NCBI RefSeq assembly: GCF_032854445.1
Contig: NC_088295.1
Location: forward strand, 60,185,249 to 60,249,248
Reading direction: 5' to 3'
From: Liolophura sinensis
Lineage: Eukaryota > Mollusca > Polyplacophora > Chitonida > Chitonidae
Length of the DNA stretch: 64,000 nt
Made by a program: the position numbers and the translations under genes. The first letter of the stretch is position 1, and each line of letters begins with the position of its first letter. The notes beneath the pieces are model-generated. The model did no database searches, was not told where the DNA came from, and saw only the letters and a program-made list of their open reading frames with translations. Below, one piece after another: positions 44,701 to 56,700 of this stretch.

Positions 44701-47700
44701 ATTAAACTGCCAAAGTCCTGTGGTACTAAAGTAAACAAGCTTATTAGGCCACCCCAATTCTGGCCTGAGAAAGCTGTTCACTAATGTACATGTCATCACT
44801 TGTGTAGTACACCAGAGACCATTTCAAAATATTTCCCACAGCACAGTATAAAACTATACAATATCCGTGTACATTTAAAGGGAATGTTCACGAAATTTTA
44901 AAGCATCCCATATGAGAAATTGGTAATCCCTATCTGTGGTGCAAGTACATACTGTAATTCATGTATGAAAACCTGAAATTGGATAGAAATTTCATCCTGA
45001 GAATTTACATTTCACATCAGAATGTTTTTCTTAAAAGCTTTACATTCCTGAAAGCTTAAAACTGTCTCACACTCCCAACGGCTTAAGATGTCTGCACCTT
45101 CATGAATGCATATTCCTGAAAGCTTAGTTCATTCACTTCATTACATGTATATTTGTTCTCTCACCGGAATTGGGTCCTTGGTTACGGATTTGCTCCAACT
45201 TCTTTTCCAGTTTTTGTTGTCTGCGTCTCTTCATCACTGCCTCAGGGTTGGAGATGCTGCGGGTGAAGCTGGTCTCTGGCAGCTCATTGTAGTGCTCCTT
45301 CGCTACGCTCTTGTCTCCTGTGTGGCCACCACCCTGGCCAAAATTCTCCTTGTTCTTTATCCGTTCCTTCTCCCGCTTCTTTTGCTCCTTTTTCTCTCGT
45401 TTAGAGAGTTTCCGTTTGAATCCTTTCATCTCTCCCTCCTGGTCAAAGACCTCTTGTTCCTGGTTTCGGATAGGAAGACAAACACACTGGCTGTAGCCTC
45501 AGAGCAAAACTGATGCAAACTGTCTGTGTTTGAGCTGGACTTACCAGATTGACTCTGCAAACAGGCAGCCTTCGCATACACAAGACCATTTTATTATTAT
45601 ACTACACAGAGATTTCATAAGTGTCGTCTGCTCTGTTGCTCTGTATTTTACCTTGGGTGTCAAAAGACCTCCACAGACAACACAAGGAAAATTGTTCCTA
45701 ATGCTAAAATCCCTCGTGTTCTGAACAGGCCATGCAAGGATTACATAAGTTAACACTGAGTAAACACAACAGCTCTAAAATATTTGATATGGACAGGATA
45801 TTTGGAAACGAAAAATGCAGTGGTGTGAGAACTTACCCCTGAAAGCTTATTATTTTAAAATGCAAAATAATGCACTTAATCACCAATAACTTTTTCACCA
45901 ACTAATCACAATGCGGTTTGAAGATGACAAAAAATCACATGAAATTATGTGATTTACAGTAAATTATAAAACTGCACAAACTCTTTTACCAGTTAATCAT
46001 CTTTCTATACTACAGCAATTAAGGGCATTTGTACGTTAAAAAATCCAAGAAATTACATGTCGGTGATTACATAGTAAGAATATTACATGCAACGCAAGCT
46101 TGAAAACTCCTGTGGGTTGAGTTTCTTTGCTTTTGTATATATTTCTCCTGAATTGCATGCCTTTGAAATAATAATGATTATTTTGGTGTGTATTTCAAGC
46201 AACTGATAAAAATCTCCCCTCCCCATTGTTCTGTGGGGTTTACCTTGGGGATAGTGCTGTCGGAGTCCCTCTTCAGCAGAAACCTGCCTTCCCTCACATC
46301 CTTGCCCCAGTTGAGCTGCACCAGAAGAGGTCTCTCTGCCAGGGTTAGCTTCCTCTCCTCTGAAACCACAATCACACGATCATGTTAGAATTCATGAAAC
46401 CACTGTTAAAACTCATGAAACCACATCACGTCACAAATTACAGAAACTCTCAAATTGGGGGTGGGGTGATCCAAATTGTGTGAGTGAGAGTGAGTGAGTG
46501 AGTGAGTGAGTGCTTGGGGTTTAACGTCGTACTTAACAATTTTTCAGTCATATGATGACGAAGGAATCCTTAGAATGCATATAATGTGCCTCACTGTCAC
46601 AGGACAGCTTTCTGCCGCTCTTTTATCTGCTGCTGCTTCACTGAGACGCCTTACTGAAGGCAAGTAAGCCACCCCATCCGAGCCATTATACTGATACAAG
46701 TCAACCAGTAGTTGCACTATCCCCTTCATGCCCAATTATAAGTGAGTGATGATGATTCAATCAGTCCAGAACTCTCATAGCATCAGCTATATATATATGC
46801 ACATGTGGGTGAACTTTAATACATTCCCAAATAACAATCTAGTTATGTTATCTGAGTGCCACACGGGAATCCATCTCAAGTCTTTAATTCTCCCACCAGT
46901 AGATTGCCACAAACTAACCAAATATTAATTCTACCATGGGTAATAATCAGGAAGTTTTCATTTCTATGATGGGATAAAGTCAGGTTCAAGAGTGGAGGAA
47001 AACTGGAGTGAAAACATTAACCAACTATCCTCCATCATGTACCAGCTGAAATCCAGTCCTGAGAGTTAGATTCAAGAACCTGTCCTCATTGTTCTATGTA
47101 CTGTTAAACAAAGCCTAAACTATCCAAACCCAGCTGGGTTCTGTGATATAAAAAAAAACAAAACAAAAAAAAAAAACAAACAAACAAGGTGAGTACAAAT
47201 GATGTTAATATGTTTATAATGTGTTTAACAGGAGCCACATGTTTCCTGAATACTACATCCTTGGACATTTCCTCTCTACATTTAGAGTACATCATATGAC
47301 GCTGGGTTACTGTGATTATGCCCAGCATTCTCAGGTGTGAACAATGTGTCCGAGGTAGACAAGTGGTATGCATGGTAATTGCATTGCAGGGGCTTGTATA
47401 AACACAGACTGTTCTATATAGGGAGCATATGGCACAAGTATTGCCAAGACAACAAAACTAAGCATGTTTTCAATGATTCAGGATAACTTAACATACAGAT
47501 ACGTGTACATGTATTTTGCAATACTAAACGGAAAGGCAGAGCGGAAACCAGTGCCACAGCTAACTGTACTATTACCCACACTACAGACAAAGGGGCAATA
47601 TACACACACTACATCTTCTCTATCATTTGACAGATTCCTACATTATCATACCGATCTTGATTCAGATCACCAGTAAAATTTATATGTTTTGTTTTTATCC

Positions 47701-50700
47701 AAATAACTGTGAGGTTAAACTAAAAAATTAAATACTCTTAAATTTCAGAAAAGATGTATCCCATCTTGGTCTATACAGGAAAGGCCAATGCTGTAATTCT
47801 TCAACCCTTTCTCCTCTTTGCAAGGTGTTTATTCAAGCATATTCTGAAGGCATTATTCTGTGTGGACTGATAAAATTATACATTTTGTGAAACCCTGAAT
47901 TTGGCCAATTCAGCCGGTGTAGTTTGTTGCCAAAATAGAGTTAAAAATGTGCAAAAATTGCATGAGAAATTGCTCTTTCATATGGAATTAGGATAACATA
48001 AATAAAATCCAATATTACACTTTTCTTTGTTTTGTTTTTTTTCTTTTTTTCTTAGCATTTTTTGCAAATGTAAAAAAATTTGGACGTACTTTCAAACATC
48101 ATGCCAAAAACTAAAATTAAGGATTAATATTCTTAATATTCAAGTATATGGAGTAATTTTTAATACTGACTGTTCTCTTCTTTTTCTTATACAATACAAA
48201 TACAATTTCCTCTGAATGTGGTTACAAAACATAATCAAGTTTTTTGATTATTATTATAGTCACACATAGAAGCAATGCAAATAAACTACAGTCAACCACC
48301 AGGAAATTCATCTACTCAAGTCAACACTTGGCCCATCTTCTATTAGGCTAACTCCTTGATTATCAAGTACCTGACAACAGCTTATTAGTGAAATGGATAC
48401 CAGTCATCAATTATATATTTAATTGACTTCTATGTATTTTTTTCTTCACTACAAATGCAGTCTGTCTTGCTCTAGTAGCCATGGCATTTAATCTACCCAA
48501 CTACGCATATATACTGTAGGGATAATACATGTAGCCTTGAGAGGTCCCTAAAAGGCTAATAATGTGTTTGTGTTTACAATACAACTTCTGTTAAATAGGT
48601 ACTTGAACACTTATAAGCAAAACTACATGTACTACATATGACCTGACTAATCTTAGCACTCACTATACAAACGCATACATTCATATACTTATTGCACGTA
48701 ATATTTTCATTACATTTCACTGTTTTTAATGAATGGAACATGCAGCTCCATGATCTCTTCACAATCTGAATGGCAGACCCAACAGCACACAGTGTGCCTA
48801 AAAAGCAAGTCTTAGGTGTTTATACTGACACCTGCAAGACCAGTAGCAATGTATCACTAGTGCTGTTTTCTTACTGTTATACAGACAACTGCCATGCCAA
48901 TAAGAACATATCACTAGTGCTGTTTTCTTACTGTTATACTGACACCTGCAATACCAATAACAACATATCACTAGTGCTGTTTTCTTACTGTTATACTGAC
49001 ACCTGCAATACCAATAACAATGTATCACTAGTGCTGTTTTCTTACTGTTATACTGACACCTGCAATGCCAATAACAATGTATCACTAGTGCTGTTTTCTT
49101 ACTGTTATACTGACACCTGCAATGCCAATAACAATGTATCACTAGTGCTGTTTTCTTACTGTTATACTGACACCTGCAATACCAATAACAACATATCACT
49201 AGTGCTGTTTTCTTACTGTTATACTGACACCTGCAATGCCAATAACAATGTATCACTAGTGCTGTTTTCTTACTGTTATACTGACACCTGCAATACCAAT
49301 AACAATGTATCACAAGTGCTGTTTTCTTACTGTTATACTGACACCTGCAATGCCAATAACAATGTATCACTAGTGCTGTTTTCTTACTGTTATACTGACA
49401 CCTGCAATACCAATAACAATGTATCACTAGTGCTGTTTTCTTACTGTTATACTGACACCTGCAATGCCAATAACAACATATCACTAGTGCTGTTTTCTTA
49501 CTGTTATACTGAGACCTGCAATACCAATAACAACATATCACTAGTGCTGTTTTCTTACTGTTATACTGACACCTGCAATACCAATAACAACATATCACTA
49601 GTGCTGTTTTCTTACTGTTGTATTGACATCTGCAATACCAATAACAATGTATCACCAGTGCTGTTTTCTTACTGTTATACTAACACCTGCAATGCCAACA
49701 GCAATGTATCACTAGTGCTGTTTTCTTACTGTTATACTGACATCTGCAATACCAATAACAATGTATCACTAGTGCTGTTTCCTAGCTGTTATACTGACAC
49801 CTGCAATAGCAATGTATCACTAATGCTGTTTTCTTACTGTTATACGGACACCTGCAATAACAACGTATCACTAATGCTGTTTTCTTACTGTTATACTGAC
49901 ACCTGCAATACCAATAACAATGTATTACTAGTGCTGTTTTCTTACTGTTACACCCAGACTTAGATGCATCTCATTAGACTTGTGCAATGTACTGACATGT
50001 TCCCTTTTCCCCTAATACCCCCAACCCCGATAGTACAATATATTTAGTGATTATTAACCTGTATGTTGTGGAAACAAAAAAGTCACTTCATTTATGATAA
50101 ACATGCTGTGAACGCTGCTGAATGATTGTTTATTTGGGGTTTACATGTACCTGTATCTGTAACACTCAGCTTGTAATGTTACATGCACTTCACATATCTA
50201 AATGGTACAGTGTACATGTATATCCCTGTATCAGGATAGCCTCAATGCCGACATTAAACATATCTGTTGTGCTGCCTCACTAGAATACCATGTTGGCGGT
50301 GGTGTTGAATCAGGACGGAGATGTACTGACAATCCTGTTCAGTAAAGATCAGCAACATTTGACATCACTGTCAATGTTTGCATATCCATGTTAGTTTGTG
50401 TAAAGTATCAAGAATAACAACATACAACAACAATAATCATACATGCATATGCAAATAAATGTACATAATAAATTATATGTTATGTAAGTCGGGCACTTCA
50501 TTAAAACATTAAAGTGGAAAAATTAACCATGCTTAACTTTCTGGGTTAGAATTACATACCCTATTTCTTCTAATTTTTGGGACAGATGCCGACACAGATG
50601 TTTAGCGTTGAAAGTAGACTATTACATTTCTTTACCTACCTTTAGGAAAAATGAGATATGAGTATGTTATTCATTAGATGATCTAACCATGTAGAAAAAA

Positions 50701-53700
50701 AAGGAAAACTCAATATTCCTGCTACAATTACATATACACTGTATAGTGGCTTAAATGAGCACATCATGTGTCCCAAAAATTAGAAGAAATAGAGTAGACA
50801 TCATCACTGGGTCAAAGATAAGGGATCTCCTATTAGCTTGCCTCTATTTTGGGCCCAGCAGATTTTTTGGCCTTTTGTCTTGTTTGTTTGAATATAGGAG
50901 TTCTTAAAATAGAGTTAACCCCTTGGGACGTGTGGTTAAGTTAACACAACAGTGTACTCAATTCCTCTGGAGGCACAATTATAATGCTAACACCCCTCCC
51001 CCCCCCCCCCCCCCAAAAAACACAACGATGACACTGACCTGCTCCAACTCCTTCCTCAGAGGTATACAAACCACATGTATACACGGACAAAATGTTCATT
51101 AATTTCTACACATGCACGTATTGTGGAATTATTTGACTATCTAGATTTGCTCACACAGATGCAAACATTCTTCATTAATCACTCAGTCTCCACTCTTTAT
51201 AGTCCATAAATATGCACAGTTCCTTACATAGCCAATCCTATAAAAGACTACTATCTCCCCCACCTTACCCCCCACCCCCACCCCTCCGAAATCGCATACT
51301 TGTCCTGTATCGCAATCTCAATCATAACATGTTGATTTATCAATTAATCCACACATTAATTTCATACCTGGAAGCCTAAATGTATATTCCTCTGCAATTG
51401 TGAATAATTACACCAAAATTTAGATCACAAGCATAAAATGATTACAAAACCTCTGTTTCACAGTGTTTCAGAAATTATTGCGTACAAGGACAAATATGGG
51501 TGGCACTACTGTAAAACAGAATGCACCTACGACATGTACTGTATGAGATAACCACAAAATGAATCCATATACAAAATACCATATTTCACTCCAAGTTTAG
51601 AATTTTTCATGTAACAGATTTTGCTTGATTCTGATTGATTGATCCACTTTATTAGAGCATGTAAGAGTTTTTCTGAAGTTCGATTAATTTCCTAACAGAA
51701 ATATTTGATGTTGTCATCATAAGTATCATTTTTATGCCTTTATTTGCTTCCAGAAGTGCAGGTTTTACATATAAAATCTGGGGTGATTTTACAGTACATG
51801 CATGTATTACTTTAAATCCAAAACCGGCCATATTTTTCAATGCATATTTTGGTATTAATAGAGGAAAGCTACATGTACAGGGTTTTTTCTTCTGTGTAGA
51901 TCACATACTTAAAAAATACATTTTTTTCCTCAAAATCTTCCGTGTTTAAGACTTGCTTCAAATTGCATGAGGATTTACATGTATACATGTACTTTGCTGG
52001 ATGAATTGTTTGAGGATATAGATTTACGTACAGGTACTAATAACCTTAAAAATTCCAAGACTTCACAATAACATTCCAATAAGCATAAGGTGTGACATAC
52101 AGCTGTGTAGACTAAGGCTCTTACATTAACGGTATCTGTTACATGCATGTAACTTCAAACAACAAAGTATGGTTAATTATTCATGGTATTATTAGCCTGC
52201 TTGAGGTGCCCAGGGAGGATTTCACCGCCTGATGTGAAAGGATTAGCTATACTGCCTGTACTAAAGGGCCTGGCAGAAACATATACTGTACTTCACCTAA
52301 AGTTTGACATTTTGTATGGGACATTTTGCTTCATTCTGATCAATTCAATCACCTTACAGGACAACTTAACGAGTTTTTTTGTGAAATGTGATAATTTTTT
52401 TATCAGGAAAACTTATGTGTTGACATAAACAATATCATTTTAACGTCTTAATGTGCCGATGAAAGGGAATTATTACAGGCCTAACTTTAGGTGAAATACA
52501 GTACATGTATTCTCAAGGGTGCTTATTTCACTGGCAATTAAGATTAATTGTCAAACCACATGTATCTACATGTGTGTACAAAAATATCTCACTTCACAAC
52601 AGGGTGTACCTGTAACTCTGCCAGGCTGCTTTTACTGGCCCATAACTGATTAAAGCTACCTAACTATATTGCCGCTACATATTGCACTTCTCTGACGATG
52701 TTATATATCCCACACAATTCTTATGGGGATTGGTAATGAAATTAGGGTGGAATGACGCTGACCTTTTTCATGATTTCTGAACCTGGCACAACTGTGTGAA
52801 ATCTACAGACATGATACAAACGTAACAGAAATCCTAGATCCAATTATCCTAGATAAGAATATACAGAATAATACAAAATCTGCTGGGTCCAAAACAGAAC
52901 TTTACCAAACTCAAACTGTTGGAATACTGCAGCTAATTACAAAGAGGCTGTTAATTATTTAGCTTAGGAGGTCTATGTGTACATGTATACTAGGCTTGGC
53001 TATTTATCCTGCTTCGATGGTTACAAAATTGTGCAACCTAGAATTCTATTACATGTACCAATGGGACAGCCCAAAGCTGACAGTACAATTCAGTTAACAT
53101 ACTAATTCAGTTTCATATATGCACAAACATGACAAAAGCAAATGAATTAAAGCATGCTCAGAAAACAATCATGAAAACCCTTGGAAATCATGGAAATCTG
53201 AATACTAAAGATTTAAATATAAAGATTTTCACTTTATTAAATTAATTAAAAGATTTTAATTTTAAACAGAAAATGATCCTTTCATGGAGGGGGATTGCAC
53301 ACTTTAGCCGTGCACCTGTCACAAGAATGCAAACAAGGAAAAAGTGCTATAAAATCAAAGTATCAGAGAGCACTAGAACGGATTCTAAAACTTACATGTA
53401 CCTTCCCAGGTATATCTCTACGTTCAGCTCACCCAACAATGATGTTTATAAATTAACCAGAGCATAATTAGTATCGCACTTCACCTGGTTTAATTAAGGA
53501 TGACTAACGAACTATGACATCCGAGGAGCACCTTCTAGCACTACCGACCGCTATTAACATGGAAATACTTGCTTCTACCTACTCAACAGAGTAATACCAT
53601 TACAAGCTTTGAAGATCAAATGCACACAAATGAACTTCTTGAATATGACTGCATGAATTATCTTTTTTTTTTGGCATCTAAATGTAGGTCAAATCCTGAG

Positions 53701-56700
53701 TAAGTAATAACATGTACACAGGTAGCATACTAATCAATATCTGTTTAGGATGCATAAACATGTTGTTATGGTTTTGATTACTGCACCATTTACTATCAAT
53801 ATATTGATGTAATATACACCAGACGTCAAAACAGTTAGGTGTTTTTCTCTGACAAATCCCCTGACTTAAATCTGCAGCCAACCTTGTAGAAAATAAATTT
53901 CAGATTGTTATATATTCTTGGTAAGGAGCAAGCACAGCTTTAAACAACTGAGCAAGCTATATGGGCACCGTCAGATAAGTCTGTGTTTGAAAATGTTACA
54001 TGCCATGAAGTATGTCTGCAGTGTGGCCAGCAACTGACAGGTATCTATTATTGTGTTATAAAGAAGACAAATTGTCATTCTTATTATGTTTTAATGTATT
54101 CATTTATTTAATTTTTTATAATTACTCAAGAATATTTCACTTATACGACGGCAGCAAACATAAGCTGGACTTGAACTCACAGCAACTGCATTTGCGCGAG
54201 GCTCTGGCTCATTCAGCTGTGCTGGCACAGCAAACACCTTGGCCACGGAGGCCCTTTAACGTACTAAAGGCAAATAGGTGATATTCAGGAAATACAACGA
54301 TGCCAACAACAAAAACCAGTCCAGAACATTCCCTGACCCCATGCCGCTACTTAAGTTGGAAACTTGATTTTGCTGAAAACTGTTAATATACAAGTATCTA
54401 GTTCACAATGACATTTGTGAGGGTTAGGATATCCAAGATGGCCGCCATTTGCCACACTGGATTACATACAGCAAGGGAAATCAATCCCAACATGTCCTCT
54501 CGCTGGCCTCAAAGCGCAGTGTAAATATATGAAAGGGATTCGTTAAAAGATATTTTGATCACTATATCACAAAACAGACCCGTCAACAGCCAGAACATTT
54601 CTACGTCCTCTTTCCACTTTCAAAGCAGAAAAAAACAAGAACATACATCTCAACTGAGCTGACACAGTACCAGCAGGCTAGACATAATTCTACTATCTGC
54701 TAAATAACAATTTTCTTTTTCATTTTTTAAAATTTTTCAAAATATCTTTTTTCTATCGTTTCTTAACTGCCATAACACCCAAGAGGTGATTAAATCTTGG
54801 ACATGGTGTCACTTTCGGAAACCTTGAGGTTGTGGTCCAGATCAAAGTCCTATGCGGTAAAGTGACTGGAAAAATTGTGTGATGCAGTTTTAAGAAAGTG
54901 GGCCTTGAACTCTTGAATGCTCTTCCTCCTTCTGGTAATGACCGGCCCAGATAGCACAGTTGGTAGAGCGTCCACTTCGGGACCGGTAGATCCAGGATCA
55001 ATCCTTGATCGAGTCACACCTAAGACTTTAAAAAGAGGAAGTTGTAACTTCCTCGCTTGGCGTTCAGCATGAAGGGGATAGTGCAACGACTGGTCGACCC
55101 GTATCAGTATAATGGCTCGGGCGGGGCGGCTTACTTGCCTTCGGTAAGTCGTCTCAGTGATGCAGCACTAAATAAAAGAGCGGTGGAAATCCGTCCTGCA
55201 ACAAGGAGGCACATTACACGTGCATGCACCCTAATGATTCCTTCGTCGTCATATGACTGAAAAATTGTTGAGTACGACGTTAAACCCCAAGCACTCACTC
55301 ACTCACTCCTTCTGGTAATGAGAAGTCAATACATACAACTCATTTATTTATTTTATTTATTTACTTGATTGGTGTTTTAGGCCGTACTCAAGAATATTTC
55401 ACTTATACTACGGCAGCCAGCATTATGGTGGGAGGAAACCGGGCAGAGCCCGGGGGAAACCCATGACCATCCGCAGGTTGCTGGCAGATCTTCCCACGTA
55501 CGGCCGGAGAGGAAGCCAGCATGAGCTGGACTTGAACTCACAACGACAGCATTGGTGGCAACCCATTTAAAAGCCATCTGAAATTATCTACGCAGAAAAT
55601 AGCACATAGCCTCTCTTGCATTCAACAAGAAGAAACAAGTGCACGATGGAACAGTAGGGTTGGATAGAAAACATCACCCTCGGGGTATCCGTAAGCAAAG
55701 TATGAGGATCCAGCAACGTGTGTGTGTGTGTGTGCACATAAAACGGATACACACCAAAGCATTTATCATTCTTGTAAACACAGCTCCTGGTAGTTTGTTA
55801 TGCAAGGTAATATCCGAAGAGATGAAGGAACAGGAGCTGTGTGTGGGGGACATGCTGGTGGAGGTTATGGGATTGAGAATGGAGTATTTATAGACCTTGT
55901 TATTCATTCCTGGGTTGTAAGTGTTCATGTGGAACTCAAGACTTTCACTGAACACCAGCTGGGTAAACTGACAGCTTGTCTGTCATTCTGTATCAAGGAT
56001 ACATGTATATGGCACATACACGCAGCTTTCAATTTACATGTATATACTTGTGTATGTACTACTGTCAGTGGGCTATACTAACTTACATGTACATAGCTGT
56101 ACATGTACTACTGTCAGCAGGCTATACTAACTTACATGTACACAGCTGTACATGTACTACTGTCAGCGTGCTATACTAACTTACATGTACACAGCTGTAC
56201 ATGTACTACTGTCAGCGGGCTATACTAACTTACATGTACATAGTTGTACATGTACTACTGTCAGCAGGCTATACTAACTTACATGTACACAGCTGTACAC
56301 ATACTACTGTCAGCAGGCTATACTAACTTACATGTACATATACATGTAAGTGTACGTCATGGGAATCTCTTTGCGAGAGAATTACATTAATGAATGTTTC
56401 AATAGTTCTGCACTAATGAAGTATGTTTGCCTGTATTCCAGCAGTTTCCACACACTCAAACTTGTGTGTAAACGAATGGTGTTCTTCTATAATAACGTCC
56501 CATACAAAGAATATCTCTGCACCTATTATGTGAAAGAATAACATTAAATATCTGGACAGGAAAAGCAGACTGGTGGTACAAAACCTTCAGATTTCTAAGG
56601 CAAAGAAAATGTGAATTTTAACATATATCTGCATGTGCATGGGTATACTGCTGTAAGCATCCTTCATCAATTAAAACAATTCAAACTTCTCCACTGTGGC

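Larger units (their letters stand above)
38264..45164 (-). other. Afadin intron, 6.9 kb
   Basis: Contains one MITE-A copy (41.38-41.55 kb) and a long AT microsatellite (41.66-41.71 kb). A block at 42.94-43.15 kb is less AT-rich than its surroundings, with repeated CAGGGG words, but has no coding signature. Otherwise nothing recognised. Confidence 0.75.

Noticed and set aside
48770-49963. A real 397-residue cysteine-rich repeat protein
   Set aside because: The frame is a by-product of a 57-bp period without stops, is also open on the other strand, shows no silent-site bias between units, and lies within an afadin intron.
54942-55015. Functional tRNA gene
   Set aside because: The tRNA-like head does not give a complete cloverleaf by eye, and is followed by a SINE body and tail with target-site duplication.
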